64,000 bases of DNA from the NCBI RefSeq assembly GCF_002258785.1, contig NZ_NOYI01000002.1:334787-398786 (forward strand), read 5' to 3'. The first letter of the stretch is position 1, and each line of letters opens with the position of its first letter. This document shows positions 43,101 to 52,341 of this stretch, piece by piece. This DNA is from Rhodococcus sp. 06-235-1A. Its GTDB lineage: Bacteria > Actinomycetota > Actinomycetes > Mycobacteriales > Mycobacteriaceae. The notes under the pieces are model-generated. The model made no database searches and was not told where the DNA came from. It saw nothing but the letters and a program-made list of their open reading frames with translations. A program made the position numbers and the translations under genes.

Positions 43101-44403
43101 GATGCACACCATTGCCGCTGCCAACCGACTCAGTGGTGCGCTAGGTCTCGATGTTCGACCCGAATTGATTTTCACAAACCCGACCGCCCGAGGGCTTGCC
43201 CGCGAACTCGACACCCTGATGCCGTCGGGGACCTCGTCCAGGCGACAGCGAACAGCGATGATGGACGATTTCCGAACTTTGACGCGCATCAAGTCGTGGT
43301 CCAAGGTGCACCGACTCCACGCCAGAGGCCTTGGTCGACACGTACTGCTGACTGGCGCGACCGGATTCGTAGGAATCCACGTACTCCGAGAACTACTGGC
43401 GCACCCGGACGTGACAGTCACGGTCCTAATCCGAGGGTTAGGAGGGGAAAATCCACGAGATTCGCAGCGCAACCGCATTCTCCGGCAGTGCGAACCGCTG
43501 TCCGCGAACGAGATTCGACGATTGATGCAAGATGTGCACATCATTCCTGGCGACCTCGCAGCCCCTCGTTTGGCATTGAGTGACGAACAATGGGGTGCGT
43601 TGGCCGAAAACATCACCGACGTGATCAATTGCGCTGCAGTGGTAAGCCCGCTACGGCCCTATACGAGTGTTCGACCGGTCAATACTGTTGCAGTGTCAGA
43701 ACTGCTCGCACTGTGCCGTGACAGCGGCGGGGCCACATTTCATCAGCTATCTACCGTAGGGGTCGCGTCCGACCAGCCAGTTCACGAGTTCATCGAAACC
43801 AAGAACCTGCCGGGATATTTGGCCAGCAAGGCCATCGCGGAGGAAATCGTCCGCGCAGCGGAACTCGCTGGTTTGCCGGTCTCGATTATCCGGCTTGGGC
43901 GAGTGATCGGTTCGCGAAGAACTGATGCCGTCAATGCCGAGGACACCTTGTGGACCGTCCTGCGGGCATGTGCGGCCATCGGCTCCTATCCTGTGGTCGA
44001 CGTCGCCGAACCGCTCAGTTGCGTCGACGACGTTGCGGCGGCAATCGTGGCTCAGGTGAAGGACTCATCCGTTGACGTGGGTATCGTCCGCACTCTGGGA
44101 CCACCGAGTGCTACGCCCTTCGTGGATATCGTTCGCGCGGTCGGGTTGATCGATCGATCCCATCACGGCGTGGAGATTGAGCAATGGCGGGCGCTCGTTG
44201 CAGCGTCCGATCACATTGCGAGCGAACATAAGCAGCTGATCTCAGTTTGGTGCTCGGTGGTAAGAACTGCTCGCATCGTTCCTAAAAGCGACATACCTAT
44301 CACAAAGGACATCGACGGATACTGCTACCTGTTACCAGTGGTATCGGACACAGAAATACAACGACTTGCCGATCGCGATCGCCAGTTTCGCACCCGAACC
44401 TGA
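40102..44403 (+). CDS. single-module NRPS, C-A-T-R (Nrp/ScoA-like)
   Basis: 1433 residues. Condensation domain about 1-430 with HHFALDG (133-139). Adenylation domain about 445-930: YTIFTSGSTGTPKA (590-), core D-T-x-x-E of the pocket at D639, T640, E643, NTYGPSEATV (739-), 'GRTDDQVKISGHRVEP', 'GKLNR'. Carrier domain with GGHSMH, S1000. Terminal reductase domain with GATGFVG (1085-1091) and Y1239-x3-K1243. The same domain order occurs in M. tuberculosis Nrp (Rv0101) and Streptomyces ScoA, which acylate a diamino acid with isonitrile fatty acids and release it reductively. A glutamate at the third pocket position is common for Orn/Lys. Product predicted: copper-binding isonitrile lipopeptide. 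Confidence 0.94.
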   Translation: MRLELTGAQRGILKAQQLDPQNPAFNIAEYVDFLGALNVDRFVEALRTMIAETDATRLTVVTDKKRSYQRVGNRADVPVEVVDLTDRSDPEHDALEIMQGDVSAPLNPAVDTLCRHIVFRIGSARFFWYHRAHHFALDGYSFALIGARVSVLYRAASAGRIAPGASTRSLADVIAEDQSYVHSAQRLTDRAYWTSLLSGSFAPTLSVRNGMPSNTFRRSVIDFPEEQFVALARASHLARVVWSDLLLGVVAAMTACETGVADVSLGVPISNRLGSCAAETPCMILGAIAVPVRVEPAHSVAAIARTVFEQLRQSRKHARYRYEDLRAETQTLGGDRRLFGPVVNIMAFDYDLNLPGISATAHNLTPGPVEDITIDIYRRSTGSGLTVCIDVNPRRYDDVHLARIHQLLTTMISAAIADPHSRTDDLSRIIVPVGPVPSDTEVADVMESIADLVMENPAAPALAGTTGSTSFNLTRRQLMQAANTVADAVRTTAPTSKLIVFYPMGNGRDIVVMLAALLLGTPYMALDANAADFARRMATVRHLHPAAVYDSSTRAATTNTVADATPVQYPAEQPDSEDRVLSHASTGDAYTIFTSGSTGTPKAIAVSRRNLNAFIAGVSAHYCIDHLDRVLQFAPLHADTSVEEVFLTLTAGATLVVASNDDKRSLGSLITLVRNERITVLDLPTALWHELVVGLERQALDLPESVRMVIIGGEAASATHIARWHELAADRHWTVRLINTYGPSEATVVATTAELRPQDNPNDGVPIGGPISTVGAFLLVDNVTPDDGSRRIGELCLYGPTVARAYTATDSENGNNFGTVVLGRGTGDERSVHAYRTGDLVSASDDGLLRFIGRTDDQVKISGHRVEPTGIDKAIATLPGVANSATVIARRGGIMPTIHSFVVASDCVLNSADIGIGLNGLLPTSSRPNSITIVDSLPLTGNGKLNRAALVAMVDRTPTELPSTSATHDTEAAIVAVWAEVTGTAEITADSDFFLLGGHSMHTIAAANRLSGALGLDVRPELIFTNPTARGLARELDTLMPSGTSSRRQRTAMMDDFRTLTRIKSWSKVHRLHARGLGRHVLLTGATGFVGIHVLRELLAHPDVTVTVLIRGLGGENPRDSQRNRILRQCEPLSANEIRRLMQDVHIIPGDLAAPRLALSDEQWGALAENITDVINCAAVVSPLRPYTSVRPVNTVAVSELLALCRDSGGATFHQLSTVGVASDQPVHEFIETKNLPGYLASKAIAEEIVRAAELAGLPVSIIRLGRVIGSRRTDAVNAEDTLWTVLRACAAIGSYPVVDVAEPLSCVDDVAAAIVAQVKDSSVDVGIVRTLGPPSATPFVDIVRAVGLIDRSHHGVEIEQWRALVAASDHIASEHKQLISVWCSVVRTARIVPKSDIPITKDIDGYCYLLPVVSDTEIQRLADRDRQFRTRT

Positions 44404-44589
44404 AGCACCAATCCTTCTTGGTTGATAAACGGAACTGCGCCGGCGAGTCCAGAGACTTCGAATTGAGTGAGATCGATCGGCTGCTTGGAGGTGAAGAACT
44501 CGGATTGAGTGGATTTGTTCCATCCGCACCGGCGACATGTTGCCGGGGGGTCGTGGCTGGATCGCGGAGGTAGTCCGCGGTGGCACTTG

Positions 44590-45000
44590 ATTGGCGGGCA
44601 GTCGCGTCACTGCCTGAGTGGTCTATTCAGCTCGGTTTCGCAAAGGCCGCCGACGCACTCTGGGAGGGAGTCGGCTTTGGCGTCCCCGACGGTCCCGATG
44701 GACGCATCGGTAATCCATTTCGTCGAGACGTCCAGCGAAGCTATTGACGATACTGTCTTCCCCAGTCTTTGTGATGAGTGAGCCCGCCAGATTAGTCACG
44801 CCTCCGCTGCGCGGAACTCGGATCGCTCGGTTGATCGCGTCGAGAACTACGGTGCTGTCATGGGGTTCGGGACGTTGCACCCTAAGAGAGGTTGGCCGTC
44901 GATGACAAACGCGGCGTACACTCAACCCGCCATCGTGCGGACATAAGAAGTCGGCAACCACAGCACTTTCGATGCCGACGGCTCGAAGTGTAGTGCACCA
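44590..45000 (-). pseudogene. IS3-family transposase remnant, multiply frameshifted
   Basis: Minus-strand fragments in changing frames reproduce the order of an IS3 OrfB core: 'AVVADFLC' and 'VYAAFVID' (first Asp region), 'VVLDAINRAI', 'GGLTHHKDWGRQY' (second Asp region), then 'ASIGTVGDAKADSLPECVGGLCETELNR' (Glu region and C-terminal side). Frames change at least three times and conserved residues are altered. It lies between the NRPS and the integrase relic. Confidence 0.7.
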
Positions 45001-45311
45001 GATCTTGCGCGCGGGCGGCTTTGGGCCCGACACTGTTCCGAGTGGCTACGGCCGCACGGTCCTGGAGCCTGCCCGAAGCGCTCGACGTTGCAACTTTGCT
45101 TCCGCTGCGCAATGCTATCCGCGCCTTTGCTTTGTAGACGGGGGTCGCGATCGAGGACTTAGAAGACGAAGGCAACCCGTCTCCCCCGCGGCATACGTGA
45201 CCGCCAAACGGTTCCTGGTTGTGGAGCAGTCGGATGACTCAGGGGCGGCCGACGGCGTCGAACCCGGCAACGCCTTGCGCCTGTCCGACGTAGGCGCAGG
45301 GTGGGCAGGTC
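45001..45311. other. no supported gene
   Basis: Between the transposase relic and the integrase relic I see only short GC-rich frames. The stretch may hold the eroded N-terminus of the IS3 transposase. Confidence 0.4.
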
Positions 45312-46220
45312 TCATGGAAGTCTGCGTACAACAGAGCCTTCACTGCTCCCCTGGTCGGTCTTCGATTTTCGTAACTCTATGTGGAGTCCGTCGTGTCGGT
45401 GCACGGCAACGTGCCCGCAGACGAGCTCCGAAGTTCGCTGCGGCGAAACGCGCCCGCGAACCCCGGTAGCAGAATGACGGAGTCGCGGCGGCCGAGCACC
45501 TCGTCGGACCAACCGCGGCACCGCGCACGGCCCTCTCGATCAGGTTCTTGACGTCGTCGACCAGCAAGGGGTCGAGGGGTGTGCGGGGTCGGTCCCACGC
45601 GGCGGATCCCGGAGAGGTGGCGGACACCAGCCAGCTTGTGTGCGGACCGCGAGGGGTGCCCGGTGGTGCGGTGGTGGTGGTTGATGGCCGCGATCCAGGT
45701 GGCGACGGCGTAGGCCCGGTCCCCCGTCTGGGTTCGTGTGTCGGCGGCGTCGACGAGACACGCGGCGACAGTGACCGGGTGCGTCGCCAGTGCGACATGA
45801 CCCTCCAGTACGCACCCACCCTGGGAAACGCCGCATCCCTGCGGAATAGGTGCGCCGAGTCCCCTCGGAACGAGACGACTCGACTGCTTTGGCGATTCGT
45901 TCGCCACGGCTTGCGGGATCTCGAGCGTGGACGCAAGCCCTGCGGCCCGCCGATATGCTCACCGCAGGTGTTCGGACTGTTCGGAAGTCCATTTGGGTAG
46001 CTAACGCAGGTCGTCGACACGATTGCGGCGCAAACTGAGTTGAAGAGGTGTTTTGCCGCCGATGGTGCGAGAAACGCAATTCACGAGGTTGACATCGGCC
46101 ACTGCCAGGTCGACTGAACCACCCCGCAAGAGGGTTGAGATCGCTCGGTGCGAACGCGCGTGACCGATCGCCGTCAGGACTCGAACCGTTCACACACGAG
46201 TTTGATCCGGGATCCGAGTT
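45312..46220 (-). pseudogene. tyrosine recombinase/integrase, decayed
   Basis: Pieces of one integrase appear in order but in different minus-strand frames: 'RIAKAVESSRSEGTRRTYSAGMRRF' (about 46130, SAM-like core-binding start), 'EGHVALATHPVTVAACLVDAADTRTQTGDRAYAVATWIAAINHHHRTTGHPS' (about 45820-45660), 'DPLLVDDVKNLIERA' (about 45570), 'RDSVILLPGFAGAFRRSEL' (catalytic arginine region) and 'VCGHVAVHRHDGLHIELRKSKTDQ' to about 45340. The H-x-x-R and catalytic Tyr part is missing. Its position next to attR makes it the likely original island integrase. Confidence 0.82.
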
Positions 46221-46344
46221 TCGCGCGGTCCAAGCGTCCGAACCTCGACTCAGCCATAGCGTTCGAGGCGGACGCCTGTGGACTCCGAAAATCAACTAAG
46301 GAACGAGTAGTGACACTGAGCGGCACGGAGCCTTACTTTAAGCC

Positions 46345-46381
46345 AAAAAAGGCGGCTCCGGATTTCTCCGAAACCGCCTCT
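46345..46381 (-). terminator. terminator of tRNA-Pro(GGG)
   Basis: Minus strand: hairpin GAGGCGGTTTCGGAG / TCCGGAGCCGCC, then TTTTTT. It lies 19 bases after the tRNA 3' end. It is a diverged copy of 3189-3225, so the island brought its own terminator-like sequence or captured one earlier. Confidence 0.85.
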
Positions 46382-46397
46382 GACCTGCATCTATCAA

Positions 46398-46473
<76 letters not shown>

Positions 46474-46558
46474 CCGCGCCTCGAAAGGCGCTTGCTGAGA
46501 TTACCCCAGCCCTACCCCTGAGAGGAAATCGCCTGCTCAGGGGCGGGGCTGGACTACA

Positions 46559-48007
46559 TCAGCGGTTGTTGCCCTTGCCCGGGCGTTCCCGCTTCTCGCG
46601 GATACGCACCGAGACGCGCACGGGGCTGCCGTCGAAGTTGAACTCCTCACGCAGACGCCGCTCGATGAATCGGCGGTAGCCGGCCTCGAGGAAGCCGGTG
46701 GTGAACAGCACGAACGTCGGCGGCCGAGTGCTGGCCTGCGTCGCGAACATGATGCGCGGCAGACGTCCGCCGCGCATCGGCGGCGGAGTGGCCGCCACGA
46801 CCTCTTTGAGCCAGGTGTTCAACCTGCCGGTGGGCACCCGCTTGTCCCACGACTCCAGCGCAGTCTCCAACGCAGGCACGAGCTTCTGCACTGCGCGGCC
46901 CGTCTGCGCCGAGATGTTCACTCGCTGCGCCCATGGCACCCGAGCGAGATCGCGATCGATCTCCTTCTCGAGCTGCTGACGACGATCGTCGTCCACCAGA
47001 TCCCACTTGTTGAACGCCAACACCAGCGCGCGGCCGGCATCGGAGACCATGCTGAGTACCCGCAGGTCCTGCTCCGAAATCACCTGTGAGGCATCGAGAA
47101 GCAGAATCGCGACCTCAGCGGCCTCGATTGCAGATTTCGTGCGCAGCGACGCATAGAACTCGGCACCACTGGCATGGCTGACGCGCTTGCGTAGGCCTGC
47201 GGTATCGACGAATCGCCATGTCTTGCCGCCCAATTCGACCAACGAGTCGACCGGGTCGACGGTGGTGCCGGCAACATCGTGCACCACCGAGCGCTCGTCA
47301 CCCGAAAGCTTGTTGATCAACGAGGACTTGCCGACGTTCGGCTTGCCGACCAGAGCGACACGCCTCGGTCCCCCACCGGGGATGCCCTCACGCGGCGTCT
47401 CGGGCAGCGCCTCGAGCACGCGGTCCAATAGATCACCGGTACCGCGGCCGTGAGTCGCGGACACCGACAACGGTTCCCCCAGACCGAGCGACCACAGCGC
47501 GGCAACCTCGGATTCGGTGCGACCGTCGTCGACCTTGTTGGCCACCAACAGAACCGGAGTCTTCGACCGGCGCAGCACTCGTGCCACAGCCTCGTCCGTC
47601 GTCGTCGAGCCGACACGAGCGTCGACGACCAACAGGATCGCGTCGGCGGTGTTCATCGCCAATTCGGCCTGGCGCGCAACGGATTGCTGCAGACCCTTGG
47701 CGTCGGGCTCCCAACCGCCGGTGTCCTGCACCAGGAAGCGTCGACCACTCCAGTTCGCCTCGTACGACACGCGGTCGCGTGTGACGCCGGGGACGTCCTC
47801 GACCACGGCCTCACGTCGTCCGATGATGCGGTTGACCAGCGTCGACTTGCCGACGTTCGGACGCCCCACCACGGCGAGAGTCGGTACGGCAACGGCCTCT
47901 TCGCCGTCTTCGCCCTCGCCCAGGTCGACGTACTCCCACTCGCCTTCGTCGCTCCACGTTCCGTCGCCCGCGGTTTCCGCTGCGCCGGAGAAGAATTCTT
48001 CACTCAC
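46559..48007 (-). CDS. der: ribosome-assembly GTPase Der (EngA)
   Basis: 482 residues. Two tandem GTPase domains, each with its P-loop: GRPNVGKST (48-56) and GKPNVGKSS (about 223); '[29 protein letters not shown]' and '[12 protein letters not shown]' are the switch regions; NKVD and NKWD are the base-specificity motifs. The KH-like C-terminal domain ends '[19 protein letters not shown]'. The first ~40 residues are an acidic extension ([15 protein letters not shown]...), usual in actinobacteria. GTG start overlaps the cmk stop by 4 bp. Essential for 50S subunit maturation. Confidence 0.97.
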   Translation of the reverse strand: MSEEFFSGAAETAGDGTWSDEGEWEYVDLGEGEDGEEAVAVPTLAVVGRPNVGKSTLVNRIIGRREAVVEDVPGVTRDRVSYEANWSGRRFLVQDTGGWEPDAKGLQQSVARQAELAMNTADAILLVVDARVGSTTTDEAVARVLRRSKTPVLLVANKVDDGRTESEVAALWSLGLGEPLSVSATHGRGTGDLLDRVLEALPETPREGIPGGGPRRVALVGKPNVGKSSLINKLSGDERSVVHDVAGTTVDPVDSLVELGGKTWRFVDTAGLRKRVSHASGAEFYASLRTKSAIEAAEVAILLLDASQVISEQDLRVLSMVSDAGRALVLAFNKWDLVDDDRRQQLEKEIDRDLARVPWAQRVNISAQTGRAVQKLVPALETALESWDKRVPTGRLNTWLKEVVAATPPPMRGGRLPRIMFATQASTRPPTFVLFTTGFLEAGYRRFIERRLREEFNFDGSPVRVSVRIREKRERPGKGNNR

Positions 48008-48687
48008 TGCACTGCTCCAGTTCTGTCATTGACCACGAGCAGCAAGCGCTCCATCACACCGTCGAGATCCAGCTCGCTGGTATCGACGATCACCGAATCC
48101 TCGGCGGGACGAAGCGGTGACACTGCTCTTGTCGAATCTGCATGATCACGGCGTTGCACATCCGCGAGCACGGATTCGTAGTCGTCGCCGCGACCTTGCT
48201 CTACGTTCTGCTTGTTGCGACGCTCCGCCCGCGCTTCCGGGGACGCCGTGAGGAACACCTTCACGTCGGCGTCGGGAAGTACGACGGTGCCGATATCGCG
48301 GCCCTCTACAACGATGCGCGTCGACGAGCCCACAAGGTCGCGCTGCAGCTGCACAAGCAGCTCGCGCACAGCGGGCACAGCAGAGACGGCCGAGACGGCC
48401 TTGGTGACGGCATCGCCGCGGATTTCGCCGCTGACGTCCTCACCGTCGAGCAACACGGTCTCGGACAGCGGGTCCTTCCCGATCTCGAGGGGAAGTGCAG
48501 CAACAGCTTTCGCTACTCCGTCTGCATCGGTCGGCTCGATACCCGAGCGCAGCACCCACACCGTTGCGACGCGGTACATCGCACCGGTGTCGAGGTAGCT
48601 CGCTTCGAGCGCCGACGCGAGCCGGCGCGATACCGACGACTTACCGGTGCCCGAAGGCCCGTCCATCGCCACGACGAGCGCACTCAT
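48004..48687 (-). CDS. cmk: cytidylate kinase
   Basis: 227 residues. Walker A '[19 protein letters not shown]', 'YLDTGAMYR', '[32 protein letters not shown]' and a C-terminal '[31 protein letters not shown]' define Cmk. It phosphorylates CMP/dCMP. ATG at 48687 is chosen; a GTG one codon upstream is equally possible. It sits between rluB and der with overlapping ends, the conserved order in actinobacteria. Confidence 0.97.
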   Translation of the reverse strand: MSALVVAMDGPSGTGKSSVSRRLASALEASYLDTGAMYRVATVWVLRSGIEPTDADGVAKAVAALPLEIGKDPLSETVLLDGEDVSGEIRGDAVTKAVSAVSAVPAVRELLVQLQRDLVGSSTRIVVEGRDIGTVVLPDADVKVFLTASPEARAERRNKQNVEQGRGDDYESVLADVQRRDHADSTRAVSPLRPAEDSVIVDTSELDLDGVMERLLLVVNDRTGAVQ

Positions 48688-49853
48688 CACAGGCCTACGG
48701 ATTCGTAGAGCTTGCCGATCTCGCCGCGACCGAGAACACGCAGTGTTCCTGGACGCTGATCGCCGAGCACGATGTTGCCGACATCGGTGCGCACCAGCCG
48801 TCCGACCGGGAATCCGACCTTGTCGAACAACCGACGCACGATGTGCTTGCGGCCCTCGTGCAGGGTGACCTTGACGAGCGACTTGCCGTCCGAGATGTCG
48901 AGCAGCTGGAAGCCGTCGACCTTCACCGGTCCGTCGTCGAGAGTGACTCCTTCACGGAGCTGCTTGCCCAGCGTGCGGGGAATGGTGCCGAACAGCGTCG
49001 CCAGATAGGTCTTGGAGACCTCGAACGACGGGTGCATCAGGCGGTGAGCAAGATCACCGTCGTTGGTGAAGAGCAACAGCCCCTCGGTGTCCGCATCGAG
49101 GCGGCCGACGTGGAACAGTCGCTGCCCCGCCTGCACACGCTCGGAGACGATATCGCCGACGCACGGGCGTCCGAGATCGTCGGACATGGTGCACTGCCAT
49201 CCACGCGGCTTGTTCATCGCGAGATGAACCAGCTCTTCCTTCACGACGACGCGGGTGCCGTCGACACGGACCACAGCGATGTTCGGATCGATGCGGATGC
49301 CCTGTTCGGTGACGATGCGTCCGTCGACCTCGACACGGCCGTCGGCGATCAGTTCCTCGGCCGCACGACGTGATGCGACACCGGCCTGCGCGAGGACCTT
49401 CTGCAACCGAATGCCTTCACCCACGGGCACGTGCTTGCGCGGTGAGGAATCGGTGTGCTGATGCTTCGCCGGCTTGGCGTTGCTGATCGTGGTCGACGGC
49501 GTCTGCTTCTTTTGGGGCTTCGGCGGCTTGGGACGCGACGGCTTCTTGCGGGGAACCGAGTCGTTGCTGCGGTCGTTGATGCCCGTGTCGGCGGGCTTGT
49601 AATCGAACGATTCCCCCTGCTCGACGCCTCTGCGCGGGGCCGGGCGACCGCCGGTACGGGGTGCACCTGCGCGAGGGGCTCCAGTTCGGGGTGCTCCGGT
49701 TCGGGGAGCGCCGTCACGAGGGGCGGCGTCGCGGGTGCGATCTCCGCGACGCGCGTCACGTGGAGTGTCCGACCTACCTGCGGTCGGCTTCCTGCGTGGG
49801 TCTTGTCTCTTGTTGCGGTCCGGTGTGCCATCACGGCGAGCGGGCTTGTTCAC
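48687..49853 (-). CDS. rluB: 23S rRNA pseudouridine synthase RluB-type, with long basic N-terminal tail
   Basis: 388 residues. Residues 1-145 are low-complexity and basic, with four tandem GAPR[T/A] units near 48-66 and a Lys/Pro-rich stretch; this may add RNA contacts. The S4 domain follows ('[34 protein letters not shown]'), then the RsuA/RluB catalytic domain with '[30 protein letters not shown]' containing the catalytic Asp, and '[25 protein letters not shown]'. In the chromosome-maintenance/ribosome operon between scpB and cmk. Confidence 0.93.
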   Translation of the reverse strand: MNKPARRDGTPDRNKRQDPRRKPTAGRSDTPRDARRGDRTRDAAPRDGAPRTGAPRTGAPRAGAPRTGGRPAPRRGVEQGESFDYKPADTGINDRSNDSVPRKKPSRPKPPKPQKKQTPSTTISNAKPAKHQHTDSSPRKHVPVGEGIRLQKVLAQAGVASRRAAEELIADGRVEVDGRIVTEQGIRIDPNIAVVRVDGTRVVVKEELVHLAMNKPRGWQCTMSDDLGRPCVGDIVSERVQAGQRLFHVGRLDADTEGLLLFTNDGDLAHRLMHPSFEVSKTYLATLFGTIPRTLGKQLREGVTLDDGPVKVDGFQLLDISDGKSLVKVTLHEGRKHIVRRLFDKVGFPVGRLVRTDVGNIVLGDQRPGTLRVLGRGEIGKLYESVGL

Positions 49854-49865
49854 TTGTCTTACCTA

Positions 49866-50549
49866 TCAGTCGTCCGAGTCGAGCTCGGCTGCCGGATCGG
49901 GTTTCGATCCGCGGTTCTTGGTGGAGCGGGTCATTCTCGGGTCGGTGTCCATGCTGTCACTGATCTCGTCGATCAGGTCCACCCCCGGCAACAGCGGTGC
50001 CAGTTCGGGTAGATCGCCGAGCGATGCGAGCCCGAGCCGTTCGAGGAACAACTCGGTGGTGCAGTACATCGTGCCGGTCGTCTCCGGGTCCGTTCCTGCT
50101 TCGGAGATCAGTCCACGGGCGAGCAGCGTACGCATCACTCCATCGACGTTGACTCCACGTACGGCGCTGACTCGTGCGCGGGTCAACGGTTGACGATATG
50201 CGATCACGGCCAGGGTTTCCAATGCCGCGCGTGTGAGCTTGGACCGAGCACCGTCCAGAAGCAACCGCTCGACGTACGGCGCGTACGCGGTTCGGGTGTA
50301 GAAACGCCACCCGTCACCGGCGTAGCGAAGGTCGATTCCGCTCGTTCGTTCGGTCAGCGCTGCGGCCATCTCGTTCAGGGTGACGCGCACGCGGGCTACC
50401 GATGCACCCACAGCCGAGGCGAGCTGCTCGTCCGAAGCGGGAGTATCGACGATCAGCAACACGGCTTCGAGCGCCGACGCGAGCGTGGCGTCGTCCAACT
50501 CCTCGGAATCGTCGACGTCCTCGAGCTCGAGTTCTGGGTCGACACTCAT
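49866..50549 (-). CDS. scpB: segregation and condensation protein ScpB
   Basis: 227 residues. Winged-helix pair typical of ScpB: 'ALEAVLLIVDTPASDEQLASAVGASVARVRVTLNEMAAALTE', 'GIDLRYAGDGWRFYTRTAYAPYVERLL', 'LTRAALETLAVIAYRQPLTRARVSAVRGVNVDGVMRTLLARGLISEAG'. Acidic N- and C-terminal extensions flank it. It acts with ScpA and SMC in chromosome condensation. Start overlaps the scpA stop by 4 bp. Confidence 0.96.
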   Translation of the reverse strand: MSVDPELELEDVDDSEELDDATLASALEAVLLIVDTPASDEQLASAVGASVARVRVTLNEMAAALTERTSGIDLRYAGDGWRFYTRTAYAPYVERLLLDGARSKLTRAALETLAVIAYRQPLTRARVSAVRGVNVDGVMRTLLARGLISEAGTDPETTGTMYCTTELFLERLGLASLGDLPELAPLLPGVDLIDEISDSMDTDPRMTRSTKNRGSKPDPAAELDSDD

Positions 50550-51382
50550 GCGTAGTCCTCTTCCGTGACCACGATGGGTCCTTCGTCCTTGCCGGTCCAG
50601 CTCACTCGGAGGTCACCGAGCGGCTCGGGCTGCTCGAATGCGATCACCTGTTGCCGGAACAGCTCCAGCAACGCCAGGAACCGCGCGATTATTTCGACCT
50701 GCACCTCGCAGTCCTGCACCAACTCCGAGAACGACGCCCACTCGTTCAGTCCGCGGCCCTGCAGGTTCTCGAGCAACCACTCGGCCTGCTCCGGAATCGA
50801 GACCGCGTGCTGATGGATGTGATCGAGCCCCACCTGGGGAATCGGCTTGGGCCGAAAAGCAGCAGCGGCGATGTCTGCGAACCTGGCGGGGTCGACGCCG
50901 AGCAACACCTCAGGAATCAGATCCGCGTACCGGTCCTCCACCGACACCGATCGCGGATACCGCCGCAGCGCAGCAGCTTCCAGCTCTCCGAACAGCAAGG
51001 CCACCTGCTTGTAGGCGCGGTACTGCAACAACCGCGCGAACAGTAGATCTCGTACTTCGAGCAGCGCCAGATCCTCGGCATCCTCGACGTCACCCGACGG
51101 CAACAGACGAGCTGCCTTGAGGTCGAGGAGCGTGGCGGCGACGACCAAGAACTCCGTCGTCTGATCCAGTCCCACATCGGCACCGAGAGACTTGGTGAAC
51201 GAGATGAAATCGTCGGTGACGGTGTGCAGCGCCACTTCGGTGACATCCATGCGGTGCTGACTGATCAAGGACAGCAGCAGGTCGAACGGACCCTCGAAAT
51301 TGAGCAAACGAACCCGAAATTTCGACGGATCCGCGTCGGCAGGAACCTCGATAGGGGCCTCGTCGGCAGCGTCGACGGTCAC
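50546..51382 (-). CDS. scpA: segregation and condensation protein ScpA
   Basis: 278 residues from GTG 51382, which overlaps the parA-like stop in GTGA; an upstream in-frame start at 51454 would intrude 75 bp further into that gene. Family core: 'RVRLLNFEGPFDLLLSLISQHRMDVTEVALHTVTDDFI', 'EFLVVAATLLDLKAARLLP' and a C-terminal helical/winged part ending 'RVSWTGKDEGPIVVTEEDYA'. Kleisin subunit bridging SMC heads. Confidence 0.96.
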   Translation of the reverse strand: MTVDAADEAPIEVPADADPSKFRVRLLNFEGPFDLLLSLISQHRMDVTEVALHTVTDDFISFTKSLGADVGLDQTTEFLVVAATLLDLKAARLLPSGDVEDAEDLALLEVRDLLFARLLQYRAYKQVALLFGELEAAALRRYPRSVSVEDRYADLIPEVLLGVDPARFADIAAAAFRPKPIPQVGLDHIHQHAVSIPEQAEWLLENLQGRGLNEWASFSELVQDCEVQVEIIARFLALLELFRQQVIAFEQPEPLGDLRVSWTGKDEGPIVVTEEDYA

Positions 51383-52341
51383 GGACCCGACCGGTAGATC
51401 ACCTCGCGCGCCAGAGCGCGGTACGCCTGCGCGCCGCCGGATTTCGGAGCCCATGTGGTGATGGGTTCACCGGCCACACTGGTTTCCGGGAACCGAACCG
51501 TACGAGTAATGACCGTGTCGTAGACGACGTCGCCGAACACCTCGACCACCCGGGTCATCACCTCGCGAGAGTGCAGCGTTCGGGCGTCGAACATCGTCAC
51601 CACGATGCCGGCCAACTTCAGCCGAGGATTCAGCCGATCGCGCACCTTCTCGACGGTGTCGTTGAGCAGTGCCAGTCCGCGGAGGCTGAAATACTCGCAC
51701 TCCATCGGAATCAGCACTTCGTCGGCGCAGGTGAGCGCGTTGACGGTCAACAGCCCGAGCGAAGGCTGGCAATCGATGAGGACGTAGTCGTAGCGATCCA
51801 GAATCGGATGCAGCACCCGCCCGAGCGTCTGTTCGCGACCCACCTCGGTCACCAGCTGAATCTCCGCGGCCGAGAGGTCGATGTTGCTGGGCATCAGATC
51901 GAGGTTCTCGACGCGAGTCCGCATGATGATGTCGTCGGCGGAGACCTTCGCCTCGACGAGGAGGTTGTACACCGTCAGATCGAGTTCGTGATGGGCGACG
52001 CCCAGGCCCGCGGACAGTGCTCCCTGCGGATCGAGGTCCACCAGCAGCACACGACGGCCGTAGCCGGCCAGCGAGGCACCGAGATTGATGGTCGACGTCG
52101 TCTTGCCGACGCCACCCTTCTGATTGCACATCGCGATGATCTTGGCCGGTCCATGACTGGCCAGCGGTTGCGGATCCGGAACCGACCGTGTCTTGCGACC
52201 GGTGGGCCCGAGTTCGTTGGGAGCGGGAATGACGTCACGCGACTCGCGACTGGACTCCGGTTGACGCGTATGGAACAGCGCGCCCTCGAGATGCGCACGA
52301 TCCGAGGCTGACTCCGCCGCTGGCGGCTGCGGTGTCGACAC
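51379..52341 (-). CDS. ParA-family ATPase upstream of scpA
   Basis: 320 residues from GTG 52341 (GGGGAG upstream); a GTG at about 52383 would add 14 residues. Deviant Walker A 'NQKGGVGKTTSTINLGASLAGYGRRVLLVDLDPQGALSAGLG', switch I 'VLIDCQPSLGLLTVNALTCADEVLIPMECEYFSLRGL', and 'GIVVTMFDARTLHSREVMTRVVEVFG'. The first ~60 residues are polar and disordered-looking. This locus, distinct from the origin-proximal parAB, is a conserved ParA-like partner of scpAB in Mycobacteriales. Confidence 0.94.
   Translation of the reverse strand: MSTPQPPAAESASDRAHLEGALFHTRQPESSRESRDVIPAPNELGPTGRKTRSVPDPQPLASHGPAKIIAMCNQKGGVGKTTSTINLGASLAGYGRRVLLVDLDPQGALSAGLGVAHHELDLTVYNLLVEAKVSADDIIMRTRVENLDLMPSNIDLSAAEIQLVTEVGREQTLGRVLHPILDRYDYVLIDCQPSLGLLTVNALTCADEVLIPMECEYFSLRGLALLNDTVEKVRDRLNPRLKLAGIVVTMFDARTLHSREVMTRVVEVFGDVVYDTVITRTVRFPETSVAGEPITTWAPKSGGAQAYRALAREVIYRSGP

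Noticed and set aside
44580..44746. A 55-codon plus-strand frame starting GTG (VALDWRAVASLPEWSIQLGF)
   Set aside because: It runs antisense to the IS3 transposase relic, which explains the open frame better; no ribosome site.
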